Shown: piece after piece, positions 8,791 through 17,453 of the stretch
Layout: each line of letters opens with the position of its first letter
How positions within the stretch are numbered: position 1 is the first letter of the stretch
DNA from: Saprospiraceae bacterium
GTDB taxonomy: Bacteria > Bacteroidota > Bacteroidia > Chitinophagales > Saprospiraceae
Reading direction: 5' to 3'
NCBI GenBank assembly: GCA_016717655.1
Contig: JADKFC010000006.1
Coordinates: 124,001 to 188,000 of the forward strand
Length of the DNA stretch: 64,000 nt
Position numbers and translations under genes: made by a program
Notes under the pieces: model-generated
The model's input: the letters and a program-made list of their open reading frames with translations, nothing else
The model's database searches: none
What the model was told of the DNA's origin: nothing

Positions 8791-9791
8791 GTATGAAGAA
8801 TAAAAATATTGTGCAATCATCTCCGGCATTCTGTAAAAAAAATGTCATATTTGCCAGTTCTATGAGCACACGCTGTAAGTTTGCCATCTTCTTCATGATC
8901 ATTTCTATGTTATGGTCATGCTCAGAGCCCTTGCAATTGGAATATAGCAAGGAGCAGGAATGGTTATTGGAGTGCGAGCTTACCCCTTCTAAAAGAATAG
9001 AGGCCAAGCTGGTGAGCTTGGGCAATTTCAACAATATTGAATCTGGAAGCATTATTGAGAATGCAGTTATTGACCTGGGCACAGATACCGATCTGGCATT
9101 CAGATTTCAGTATGATGCCAGGAATAAAATCTACTTTATACCGCTAGAAACGTACAAAATTGATCCTTCTATACCTTATACCATAAAAGCATACAGGTTC
9201 AATGGAGATACAGCCCCATTAGAGGCAAAAACCAAAATCCCGGTGGGTCAGAAACTTGTGTTCACTTCTAATCCTAAGCTGACTGACGCCATCGTCAATG
9301 GCACAAAACGCAAAACCATACAATTAAATCTCTCAATACCAACGGCCAATAAAGACCAGGGCTTTTTCAGATTGCTTGCTTACAGAAAAATATTTAAAAA
9401 GGTAGATCAGGGTGGAGAAATTACATTTGAGCCCACGGGAGAAACTGAACTCCTGGAGTTTGGAGGTAACGATGCTGAACCACTGGCCTTTCACCAATCT
9501 GCTATGGACGGAGCTGTACTTTTTGACATCAACAGGGTTGACAAAAATAACTTTGAACTGAGATTCAATACAGCATCTTCTATTTCTGAAGACGACCATT
9601 TTGAAACCATCTTTTACACCCTTGAAGCATTGGCTGAATCTTCTTATCGGTATAAGTTGGCCAAAAGCAAACAAATCAAGGCTCAATTGTACGGCAACTC
9701 AGATCCTGTCATCAATTACAGAAACATGACCAATGGATACGGCTATCTGGGCGCATGTAATCCTGTTTCTGACAGCATCTCTTTTGAATAG
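8787..9791 (+). CDS. DUF4249 lipoprotein partner of the TonB receptor
   Basis: 334 residues from the ATG overlapping the receptor stop. A start 25 codons later (MSTRCKFAIFFMIISMLWSC) would place a lipobox-like LWSC at the end of a signal peptide and may be the real one. The mature part is beta-rich with the features of DUF4249 proteins: EWLLECELTPSKRIEAKLV near the N-terminus, and GYGYLGACNPVSDSISF near the end. Genes of this family commonly follow TonB receptors in Bacteroidota. It is probably a surface or periplasmic lipoprotein assisting the receptor; its substrate is unknown. Confidence 0.8.
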   Translation: MSMKNKNIVQSSPAFCKKNVIFASSMSTRCKFAIFFMIISMLWSCSEPLQLEYSKEQEWLLECELTPSKRIEAKLVSLGNFNNIESGSIIENAVIDLGTDTDLAFRFQYDARNKIYFIPLETYKIDPSIPYTIKAYRFNGDTAPLEAKTKIPVGQKLVFTSNPKLTDAIVNGTKRKTIQLNLSIPTANKDQGFFRLLAYRKIFKKVDQGGEITFEPTGETELLEFGGNDAEPLAFHQSAMDGAVLFDINRVDKNNFELRFNTASSISEDDHFETIFYTLEALAESSYRYKLAKSKQIKAQLYGNSDPVINYRNMTNGYGYLGACNPVSDSISFE

Positions 9792-9857
9792 TCCATCTTT
9801 TCCCCTATCTTTTCTCAATAATGAATGCCTGAAATGCCGCATTCTTGAAGGATGTAA

Positions 9858-10553
9858 TTATCCTATCAAAAATATAGCAGGCTTTTTTTGAATGTCGGGC
9901 ATGCCCTTTTTTTTCCATGCCTGTACCGACAAGGTTTTAATAAAGGCCAACTCACTACCCAGATCGCAGGCTACACAGACCATGGTTTTATCAGACAATG
10001 AAGACATCATACCATCCCAAATGAAGTGATTGCGGTAGGGCGTTTCCATAAATATTTGCGTATATCTTGTTTTCAGCAACACTTGTTCCAAAGACTTAAG
10101 TTTGGTAATAAGGGCATCTTTTTTATTGGGGAGGTAGCCATGGAAAGTAAATTGCTGTCCGTTGAATCCGGATGCTATGAGGGCCAAAAGGATGGAACTC
10201 GGACCTGTGAGAGCGATCACCGGGATGTCTTCTTTGTGGGCGGCGGACACCAGCTGATGGCCGGGGTCAGCAATACAAGGATTTCCGGCTTCGGACATTA
10301 GCCCTACATTTTTTCCACGTTTTAGCATCGCTATGAAAGGACTGACATCCATATTATCCGTCATCTCTTCCACCGTTAAGTTAGCCTGAACAAGGTCAGG
10401 GCATAAAATTTTGATAAATTTTCTAGCAGTTTTGGCTCGTTCAGCTAGATAAAAATCGAGTTGTTGGATAACACCCAAAGTACCGGCTGGAATGGTATCC
10501 TGGCCATCATCATGGATGGGTACGGGTATTAGGTATAGGTTTCCTGTGTCCAT
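9858..10553 (-). CDS. Tetrapyrrole-methylase-fold SAM methyltransferase, RsmI-like paralogue
   Basis: 231 residues. It begins NLYLIPVPI and contains GLMSEAGNPCIADPGHQLV, the hallmark of the RsmI group (16S rRNA 2'-O-methyltransferase), plus ALTGPSSILLALIASGFNGQQFTFHGYLP. The N-terminus lacks the usual short glycine-rich opening of classical RsmI. Bacteroidota carry a divergent paralogue of this kind, so the exact substrate is uncertain: an rRNA cytidine is likely, a different target possible. It lies downstream of the M20 dipeptidase gene on the same strand, with a terminator between them. Confidence 0.85.
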   Translation of the reverse strand: MDTGNLYLIPVPIHDDGQDTIPAGTLGVIQQLDFYLAERAKTARKFIKILCPDLVQANLTVEEMTDNMDVSPFIAMLKRGKNVGLMSEAGNPCIADPGHQLVSAAHKEDIPVIALTGPSSILLALIASGFNGQQFTFHGYLPNKKDALITKLKSLEQVLLKTRYTQIFMETPYRNHFIWDGMMSSLSDKTMVCVACDLGSELAFIKTLSVQAWKKKGMPDIQKKPAIFLIG

Positions 10554-10560
10554 ATTGATT

Positions 10561-10588
10561 AAAAAAAGGAACGGCCTTTCGGCCGTCC
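10561..10588 (-). terminator. Rho-independent terminator of the M20 gene
   Basis: On the minus strand GGACGGCC, a four-base loop and GGCCGTTCC run into seven T. It lies 7 bases after the M20 peptidase stop codon and just before the RsmI-like gene. Confidence 0.8.
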
Positions 10589-10594
10589 TGATGA

Positions 10595-11984
10595 TTATTT
10601 TTTCAATTCAGTGTAATACTTATAAAAGTGCGGTATGGTTTCGATGCCTTTGTGGTAATTGAACAAACCGTAGTGTTCGTTGGGTGAGTGGATAACATCA
10701 GAATCGAGGCCAAAGCCCATCAAAACAGTTTTCACTTTTAACACCTTTTCAAAAAGTGCCACAATGGGTATGCTTCCTCCACTCCTAACCGGAATGGGAT
10801 CTTTACCAAAGCTTGCCTTCATAGCCATGGCAGCCGCCAGGTATTCCGGGGTATTGGTAGGTGTTACCGCTGCTTCACCTCCATGGTGAGGTTTCACTTT
10901 TACTGTAACAGAGGCAGGGGCAATGCTCTGAAAATGTTTTGTAAAAAGTTTGGTTATTTTTTTCGCTTTTCTGATTAGGAACAAGTCTCATACTAATCTT
11001 GGCAAAGGCCTTGGAGGGTAGAACGGTTTTGGCTCCTTCTCCAATGTAACCACCCCACATTCCGTTGATTTCAAGCGTAGGTCGGATGGAGGTTTGTTCG
11101 ATCACCGTGTATCCTTTTTCTCCCTTGGTATCTTTAATTCCCAGATCTTTAAGATAGGCTTTGAGGTTGAAAGGAGCTTTGTTCATAGCAGCTCTTTCTG
11201 CCTTACTTACAATTTCAACGTCATCGTAAAAGCCCGGAATGGTGATTTTTCCATTTTTATCTTTCATGGATGACAGCATATCGCTGAGTACCTGTAAAGG
11301 GTTTGCTACTGCTCCGCCATATACACCTGAGTGGAGGTCTCGGTTGGCTCCGGTTACTTCTACCTCTAGGTAAGAGAGTCCTCTTAAACCTACGCAGATA
11401 CTAGGGGTTTTATTGTCAATGATGGTTGTATCTGAAACGAGGATGACATCGCAGGCAAGTAACTTTTTATTGGCCTCACAAAAGGCACCCAGGTGTTTAC
11501 TGCCAATCTCTTCTTCACCTTCAATCATAAATTTGACATTACAAGGCAGGCTTTTGGTAGCGACCATGGCTTCAAATGCTTTGATGTGCATGTACACCTG
11601 TCCTTTGTCATCGCAAGAGCCTCTGGCAAAGATGGCCCCTTGCGGGTGGATTTTTGTTTTTTTAATAACGGGTTCAAATGGTGGACTGTCCCATAATTCA
11701 AGGGGATCCGGTGGCTGGACATCGTAATGGCCATAGACCAAAACGGTGGGTTTTGATTTATCGGTGATGTGTTCACCATATACTACCGGGTGACCATCTG
11801 TTGGATAAATTTTAACGGTTTTGCATCCAGCTTTTTTAAGAGAAGCAGCTATAAATTCCGCTGTTTTTTTACAATCTCCCTTGTATTTAGGATCTGCACT
11901 GATCGAAGGAATTCTGAGCAGGTCTGACAATTCGCTGACGTATCGCTCTTTGTTTTCCTGCATATAAGCCTGAAGTGTTTGCAT
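10595..11984 (-). pseudogene. M20 family dipeptidase, one frameshift as read
   Basis: Zinc metallopeptidase of the ArgE/DapE/CNDP group, cleaving dipeptides in the cytoplasm. The probable start is the ATG of MQTLQAYMQENKERY; 41 upstream in-frame codons are not family-like. Visible are VLVYGHYDVQPPDPLELW (metal His and Asp), IEGEEEIGSKHLG (catalytic Glu) and DLHSGVYGGAVANP of the dimerisation domain. Frame changes after MRLVPNQKSEK at about 10957-10963: a run of seven A on the coding strand should be six. Homology then continues with ITKLFTKHFQSIAP through VRSGGSIPIVALFE and DSDVIHSPNEHYG to the stop. The reconstructed length of about 460 residues is normal. Probably a consensus error; otherwise a recently inactivated gene. 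Confidence 0.88.
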
Positions 11985-12064
11985 TTTATCTGCTTGGTTA
12001 GTGAAACCCAAAATTAAGGGTAATGCTTTAATTAAAAGCCAAAAGTGACCACAATTTTGGGCAT

Positions 12065-12086
12065 AAAAAAAGGGCCGAAGCCCTTC
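12065..12086 (-). terminator. Rho-independent terminator of the oligopeptidase B gene
   Basis: On the minus strand AAGGGC, loop TTCG and GCCCTT form a stable hairpin followed by a T run. It starts 5 bases after the oligopeptidase stop codon. Confidence 0.82.
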
Positions 12087-12090
12087 GTTA

Positions 12091-14274
12091 TTATTTATTG
12101 ATGCCAATCAGATCAAAGATAAATGCATATTCCATTGCAGTCTCTCTGAATCTTTTGAACCTTCCTGATGCACCCCCATGCCCAGTATCCATGTTACAAT
12201 AAAGGAGGAGCGGATTTTTGTCTGTTTTGGTGGCTCTAAGCTTGGCTACCCACTTAGCCGGTTCCCAATATTGTACCTGACTATCCCAGTAACCTGTAGT
12301 AACCAGCATGGCAGGATAAGCTTGAGCACTAACATTGTCATAGGGTGAATATGATTTCATGTAATCATAGTAATCTTTTTGATTGGGGTTTCCCCATTCA
12401 TCATATTCTCCGGTGGTAAGTGGAATGCTTTCATCCAACATGGTTGTGACCACATCTACAAAAGGTACCTGGGCTATCATGCCTTTGAACAGCTGAGGTG
12501 CCATATTGGATACTGCACCCATTAGCAAACCTCCTGCACTACCACCTTGAGCAAATAAGGCCTCTTTATTGGTGTATTTTTGATCAATGAGGTATTCAGC
12601 ACAGGCGATGTAATCTGTAAAAGTATTTTTCTTATTGAAAAACTTACCTTCTTCGTACCAGTAACGTCCCATCTCTTCGCCACCCCTGATGTGGGCGATG
12701 GCAAAGGCAAAGCCGCGGTCAAGCAGTGAAAGTCTTACAGAACTGAAGTATGGATCCATACTGCCACCATAAGAGCCATAGGCGTATAGCAACAATGGCG
12801 CTTTTCCATTTTTCTGATACCCCTTTTTATATACCATGGAGACAGGGATTTCTCTTCCATCTTTGGCCTTCACAAAAAATCTCTCATCTTCATAATCAGT
12901 TGCATTAAACTTGCCCACAACTTCCTGCTGTTTGAGCATAGTCAGTTTTTTCTGCCCCATGTTGTAATCATAGGTAGTACTGGGGGTAGTAATAGAACTA
13001 AAGTTAAGACGTAACAATTCAGTGTCGAAATCGGGATTGATTCCTACATTGGCTGTAAATGCTTTCTGTCCAAAATCTACATAGTGGTCTTTTCCACTCC
13101 ATGGCATCACCCTGATTTGAGTGATACCTTTCACCCTTTCTGACAGAATAAAATAGTTCTTAAATATTTCCATGCCCTCTACCAAAACATCATCCCTGTG
13201 GGCTACAAAATCAGTCCAGTTCTCTTTTGATGTCTTGTCTACCGGACAAGTCATTATTTTGAAGTTTTTAGCCTTGTCTTTATTGGTCCTGATATACCAT
13301 TTGTCATTGTAATGCTCAATGCTGTGTTCCAATTCTCGTTCACGTGTCTGGAATACTTTGAATGCCGCACTAGGCGTGGCCGCATCAACATATCGGAATT
13401 CCTGAGACAGGGTAGCCCATGATCCGATGATAATGTATTTTTCAGATTTAGTTTTATATACATAAGATGAAAAGGTTTCATCGGTTTCATGATAAACCAA
13501 TACATCCTTACTTACCGGAGTTCCCAAGGTATGTCTGAAAACTTTATATGACCTGAGGGCTTCATCTTTTGTTTCATAGAAGAAGGTCTTACTATCAGCA
13601 GCCCAAACAGCCCCTCCATTGGTATTGGGGATCTCATCTTTCAGGAATTTGCCGGAGCTTAGGTCTAAAAATCGAAGGGTGTATTGTCTTCTGCTCACCA
13701 AATCTTCTCCGATGGCCAGAATTTTGTTGTCTGGACTCACATTGTAGCCTGAAGCAGCGTAGTATTTTTGATCTTTGGCTCTCTCATTTTCATCGATCAT
13801 GATTTCTTCAGGGGCATCCAGGCTTCCTTTTTTTCTGGCTTTAATGGCGTAGTCCTTCCCTTCTTCAAATCGGGTTATATAGAAATATCCATTGTATTTG
13901 TAAGGGACAGACATGTCTGTTTGTTTGATACGGCCCACGATTTCATTGTACAGCGTTTCTTGAAAGTCTTTGGTGTGCGCCATCATGGTGTCGAGGTAGT
14001 CATTTTCAGCTCCCAGATAGGCCAACACATCCTTGGTTTGCTGGTCTGGATCTTTTGCGTTTTTTTGATCGTCTGTCAACTTCATCCAATAGTAGGGATC
14101 AAGCCTTTTGTCACCATGTTTTTCAAGTAGGGTGTCATGTTTCATCGCAATTGGAGCCTGGATCGTTTCGGCCTTTGCGTACATTTCGGTCTTCATTTTT
14201 TCTTCTTTATTTTCGTTGCATGCTATAAAAAGGACAGCAAAAAAACACAATAATATGGATGTTTTCATTACCAA
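12091..14274 (-). CDS. ptrB: S9 family peptidase, oligopeptidase B (lipoprotein)
   Basis: 727 residues. The N-terminus MKTSILLCFFAVLFIAC is a lipoprotein signal with lipobox FIAC, so the enzyme is exported and membrane-anchored, unlike the cytoplasmic E. coli enzyme. A seven-bladed propeller region (about 60-450) is followed by the alpha/beta-hydrolase domain. The nucleophile Ser lies in GGSAGG, the acid Asp in YWDSQVQYWEPAKW and the His in DTGHGGASGR. The YDEWGNP segment is typical of oligopeptidase B. It cleaves short peptides after basic residues. A second in-frame ATG two codons in may be the true start. Together with the downstream M20 dipeptidase it suggests stepwise peptide breakdown. 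Confidence 0.92.
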   Translation of the reverse strand: MVMKTSILLCFFAVLFIACNENKEEKMKTEMYAKAETIQAPIAMKHDTLLEKHGDKRLDPYYWMKLTDDQKNAKDPDQQTKDVLAYLGAENDYLDTMMAHTKDFQETLYNEIVGRIKQTDMSVPYKYNGYFYITRFEEGKDYAIKARKKGSLDAPEEIMIDENERAKDQKYYAASGYNVSPDNKILAIGEDLVSRRQYTLRFLDLSSGKFLKDEIPNTNGGAVWAADSKTFFYETKDEALRSYKVFRHTLGTPVSKDVLVYHETDETFSSYVYKTKSEKYIIIGSWATLSQEFRYVDAATPSAAFKVFQTRERELEHSIEHYNDKWYIRTNKDKAKNFKIMTCPVDKTSKENWTDFVAHRDDVLVEGMEIFKNYFILSERVKGITQIRVMPWSGKDHYVDFGQKAFTANVGINPDFDTELLRLNFSSITTPSTTYDYNMGQKKLTMLKQQEVVGKFNATDYEDERFFVKAKDGREIPVSMVYKKGYQKNGKAPLLLYAYGSYGGSMDPYFSSVRLSLLDRGFAFAIAHIRGGEEMGRYWYEEGKFFNKKNTFTDYIACAEYLIDQKYTNKEALFAQGGSAGGLLMGAVSNMAPQLFKGMIAQVPFVDVVTTMLDESIPLTTGEYDEWGNPNQKDYYDYMKSYSPYDNVSAQAYPAMLVTTGYWDSQVQYWEPAKWVAKLRATKTDKNPLLLYCNMDTGHGGASGRFKRFRETAMEYAFIFDLIGINK

Positions 14275-14318
14275 CAGTTTAGTTTATAATAGGTTTCGGG
14301 AGTAAGGTAGTGATTTTT

Positions 14319-14408
14319 TCGGATGTGTCGGATGTGTCGGATGTGTCGGATGTGTCGGAGGTTTCGGAGGTGTCGGAGGGGGCGGATATGTCGGATGTGT
14401 CGGAGGGG
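14319..14408. repeat. Tandem array of ten 9-bp units, consensus TCGGATGTG
   Basis: Ten head-to-tail 9-bp units without spacing errors. Units 1-4 and 9 are exactly TCGGATGTG; the others vary as TCGGAGGTT, TCGGAGGTG, TCGGAGGGG and GCGGATATG. The array is intergenic, upstream of oligopeptidase B and downstream of the four-helix-bundle gene. Read backwards it encodes a Ser-Asp-Thr repeat, but no convincing gene contains it. Confidence 0.9.
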
Positions 14409-14520
14409 TGACTGAACGGTTTGGCGAAGCCAAAAAAATGGTCCCTACTTACCGTTGGCATGTGGGGATCATTTTAGAGAAGGAACTACGAGCGCCGCGA
14501 GTGGCAACTTCAAATTTTAT

Positions 14521-14547
14521 TCGGATGTGTCGGATGAGTTGGAGGGG
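14521..14547. repeat. Second copy of the 9-bp repeat, three units
   Basis: TCGGATGTG, TCGGATGAG and TTGGAGGGG directly abut the stop codon of the four-helix-bundle gene. They lie about 112 bases from the larger array, with a GC-rich stretch (CGAGCGCCGCGAGTGGC) between them. Confidence 0.75.
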
Positions 14548-14907
14548 TTATTTGAGGTGGAAATATAGATTATACAGCATGGCTGAGATTTTGTCGGTTT
14601 CTTTGTCCAGGTGATCAAATTGTTCTTGAGAGATAAATTTCAAGTTTTTGCAGATTTCAAGAAGATTAGATACTTCACAGGCGGAACCTCGGGCAATGTT
14701 TAAAAAGTAGCGGAATTGAAGGCGGCTAAGGCGACCTTTACCTTCCGCAATATTATTAGCAATGGAGATGCACGCCCTTCGTATTTGAGAAGTAATGCCA
14801 AATTTTTCAGAGTCGGGAAAGGAAGTAGAAATTTGGTAGATATCTTGGATTAATTTCATGGAGGATTTCCATACTTGAAGGTCTTTGTAGCTGTTATAAT
14901 TTTTCAT
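14548..14907 (-). CDS. Four-helix bundle protein (23S rRNA intervening-sequence protein family)
   Basis: 119 residues with the family pattern YKDLQVWKSSMKLIQDIYQI, FGITSQIRRACISIANNIAEG and LNIARGSACEVSNLLEI, ending in a long helix. This family was first seen in insertions within 23S rRNA genes and includes the Avd accessory protein of diversity-generating retroelements. No reverse transcriptase, variable-repeat pair or rRNA is nearby, so neither role is supported here. The flanking 9-bp repeats suggest the gene and repeats may form one small dispersed element. Confidence 0.88.
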   Translation of the reverse strand: MKNYNSYKDLQVWKSSMKLIQDIYQISTSFPDSEKFGITSQIRRACISIANNIAEGKGRLSRLQFRYFLNIARGSACEVSNLLEICKNLKFISQEQFDHLDKETDKISAMLYNLYFHLK

Positions 14908-15002
14908 GTCATTTGGGTTTGGTGTTATAAATTAGTGATTGGTAATAAAAATTAGAATTATTAAAGGTTAAAGAAAAATGTGGATGTTTCTGAAATCAGT
15001 GG

Positions 15003-16211
15003 TTAGTTTTCGTGGTCCCGGATTTTATTTTTAAGAGGTTTTGCCTGAGTGGGGTCTTCAACGATTGTAGCAGCAGCTGGAGTTGGTTCATTTAATCGGT
15101 TGAGATCGGGCTGACCTGCATTGACCCAGGCTGTGTACCAAACAGAACCGATGGATTTGATGGCGTCCCTCATTCTTTGTTCGACCATTCCTTTCATGCT
15201 GTCGTGGTAGGCGCGAGCATATTCTCTGCATTGGATTCTGACCGTTTGGCCCAATCGTTCATCGTAACAAAACTGATTGTCTTTTGGAAAGGTCTGGCTT
15301 AGGGTTTTCTCACCTATGAGTACCTCGGGGAGGAGGCGGTGACTTTCAAAAATGATAGCCCAGAAGTAGGGGATAGGGTCTTTGATGTATTCAGCCTTAC
15401 CGGCAAAAAAATCGTATTCTGCATCTGCAAAAAGTTCCGGCAGCCTTGATTCCCAGAAAGCATGGATGCCATGCTGGTCGGTGAGTTGACCGTTGTAATT
15501 TTTGGTGGTGTGTAAGGGCACATGGGCGTCACCGATGTAATGACCAATTTCTGCTGAATATCGGAGGATTTTATCCTTATTTCCTTCCACAAATGCGCGA
15601 GTTAATTTGTCTAAGGCTATAGGAAGGTAGTAGGGTAAAATGCCATGTTCAGAAAAGTGGTCTTTCCAAATGTAGTTTTTTCCATCCAGCTCTATGCCTA
15701 AAAGGGGATTGATGGTGTCGACGGGGCAGATCCATTCTTCATTATAATATTGAGGTAAAACAAAGCGGCTAAAAATGTGCTGGTATTGTTTTAGCGAAAT
15801 GTGTTTTTTTAAGGGTACAATCAACAATGTGTCTCCGCCTATTTTTGTAAAATCTAACCAGGTGGTATCTCCTGTGAGAGCCACATGTCCCCATCTGCTA
15901 TATTGGGCCAGGGCATTGTTCCATTCTCGCGGCAGCGTGTCAAAAGGTGGGCTTCCCCATTGATCCAGATCGATATAATGCCGAATGGCTTCATAAGGGG
16001 TTGCATACCGTCGTTTATCGGGGTCTACGGCATGTTCTTCCAGGTAGTCGATACTGGGCTTATAAAGAGGAAGCATCTCTCTGGGTAGGGTGAAGATGGC
16101 CATTTTATTGAGTTTTCTATGGCCCCAGAAACCCCAATCAGGGTGTGTGCAAATATCACTTTTAAGGCCGGTCTGGAAGACCAGCCAGACGGCTAGGGTG
16201 AGATGTAACAT
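15003..16211 (-). CDS. Exported zinc-dependent phospholipase C / S1-P1 nuclease-like protein
   Basis: 402 residues. A signal-like N-terminus (MLHLTLAVWLVFQTGLKS) precedes WGFWGHRKLNKMAIFTLP, where the tryptophan and histidine match the N-terminal zinc-binding start of this fold. Further candidate ligands are in EAIRHYIDLDQWG, AEIGHYIGDAHVPLHTTKN and DQHGIHAFWESRLPELF, the last two being the core of the family. The annotation zinc-dependent phospholipase C fits best; phosphodiester hydrolysis of lipids or nucleic acids remains open. It is the last gene of a four-gene minus-strand run with MFS, DedA and symporter genes. Confidence 0.75.
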   Translation of the reverse strand: MLHLTLAVWLVFQTGLKSDICTHPDWGFWGHRKLNKMAIFTLPREMLPLYKPSIDYLEEHAVDPDKRRYATPYEAIRHYIDLDQWGSPPFDTLPREWNNALAQYSRWGHVALTGDTTWLDFTKIGGDTLLIVPLKKHISLKQYQHIFSRFVLPQYYNEEWICPVDTINPLLGIELDGKNYIWKDHFSEHGILPYYLPIALDKLTRAFVEGNKDKILRYSAEIGHYIGDAHVPLHTTKNYNGQLTDQHGIHAFWESRLPELFADAEYDFFAGKAEYIKDPIPYFWAIIFESHRLLPEVLIGEKTLSQTFPKDNQFCYDERLGQTVRIQCREYARAYHDSMKGMVEQRMRDAIKSIGSVWYTAWVNAGQPDLNRLNEPTPAAATIVEDPTQAKPLKNKIRDHEN

Positions 16212-16229
16212 AGCGGTGGTTTTGTTTAC

Positions 16230-17453
16230 TTAATGTTCGAGATAGTTTAGGTCTCTGGTAAACGTTTCTTCAATTAAAATCGCTGCTATTACCGAAATAA
16301 CAAACACAACCACCCCGGTAATCATGGCAGCATGGGTAAAGGAATAACTTTGTTGAAGGTTTTTAAATAGGATGGTAATGAGTGGCAAAGCCCCCCTTAC
16401 CATATTGGGGACAGTTGTAGCAGCTGTAGCTCTTAGGTTGGTACCAAAACTTTCTGCAGCTATGGTAACAAAAATGGCCCAAAAGCCGGTACTGAAACCG
16501 AGGGCTGCACATACCCAGTACATGGTAGTATTGGTGGCGCCATCCAGGTTAAAAAAAGCTATAAAAGAGATCACCGATAATGCATAGAAGATGTAAAGTG
16601 CTTTTTTACGACTCATCAAATATTGACTTAGCAGACCTATGGCTATGTCGCCTGCGGCTATGGCAGCGTAGGCCAGCATGATAGCACGGTCTGACTCTAC
16701 CTTTCCAATGACATCCATGCTGGTGGCAAACTTGTTGCTCAGATTGACCAGTATGCCAATCACATACCAGGTTGGCAGTCCAATGAGGATGCACAAAAGA
16801 TATTTTTTAAACCTCTTAGCATTGGTAAAAAACATGAGAAAGTTGCCTTTCTGAACAGCGGTGTCTTTCATGGAATGAAACATATTGCTTTCCAGCACTG
16901 AAACGCGCAGTAACAAAAGCAAGAGGCCCAGGCCACCCCCTAAAAAATAACAGGTTCGCCATTCCAGGTGACGAGAAATAAAATAGGCAACAACACAACC
17001 TGTGAGTCCAACACCGGCTACCAAGCTGGTGCCAATTCCTCTTTTTTCTTTGGCGAGCAGTTCGCTCACCAGGGTGATGCCGGCTCCTAATTCACCCGCA
17101 AGGCCTATGCCGGTCACAAATCGGAGGATATTGTACTGGTCAACATTGTCTACAAATCCATTGGCTATGTTGCCAATGCTGTAAATCAGAATGGACCCAA
17201 AGAGCACCTTCATCCGGCCTATTCGGTCACCCAGGACACCCCAGATGATACCACCGATCATCAAGCCCAACATTTGATAATTGAGGATGCTTAGTTTATA
17301 ACTATTGATCACATCACCTGTTACACCCAGATCCAGCAATGATTTCTCTCCCACGAGGGTAAAAAGAAGCAGGTCGTAAATATCTACAAAGTAACCCAAA
17401 GCCCCAACAAGGACAGGTAGAGAAAAGATGCCTACATGCGATTTCTCATTCAT
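16230..17453 (-). CDS. MFS transporter (metabolite:H+ symporter-like)
   Basis: 407 residues with about twelve hydrophobic segments. The loop between helices 2 and 3 reads GVLGDRIGRMKVLFGS, the classic MFS motif G-x-x-x-D-R-x-G-R. Helix 4 reads GIGLAGELGAGITLVSELLAKEKRG, similar to the aromatic-acid or shikimate symporter branch, but the substrate cannot be named. It begins within the last codons of the DedA gene (8-base overlap) and is followed after 18 bases by the phospholipase-like gene, so the genes are probably cotranscribed. Confidence 0.87.
   Translation of the reverse strand: MNEKSHVGIFSLPVLVGALGYFVDIYDLLLFTLVGEKSLLDLGVTGDVINSYKLSILNYQMLGLMIGGIIWGVLGDRIGRMKVLFGSILIYSIGNIANGFVDNVDQYNILRFVTGIGLAGELGAGITLVSELLAKEKRGIGTSLVAGVGLTGCVVAYFISRHLEWRTCYFLGGGLGLLLLLLRVSVLESNMFHSMKDTAVQKGNFLMFFTNAKRFKKYLLCILIGLPTWYVIGILVNLSNKFATSMDVIGKVESDRAIMLAYAAIAAGDIAIGLLSQYLMSRKKALYIFYALSVISFIAFFNLDGATNTTMYWVCAALGFSTGFWAIFVTIAAESFGTNLRATAATTVPNMVRGALPLITILFKNLQQSYSFTHAAMITGVVVFVISVIAAILIEETFTRDLNYLEH

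Noticed and set aside
10957..10963. Programmed ribosomal frameshifting in the M20 gene
   Set aside because: There is a run of seven A, but similar breaks occur in many unrelated genes here, and no downstream stimulatory structure is evident; error is simpler.
14279..14461. A 60-codon minus-strand frame with repeated Ser-Asp-Thr
   Set aside because: It is the 9-bp DNA repeat read in one frame; no start context, conserved sequence or codon bias supports a protein.
14319..14547. Possible CRISPR array
   Set aside because: Units are 9 bp without spacers, and no cas gene is present.
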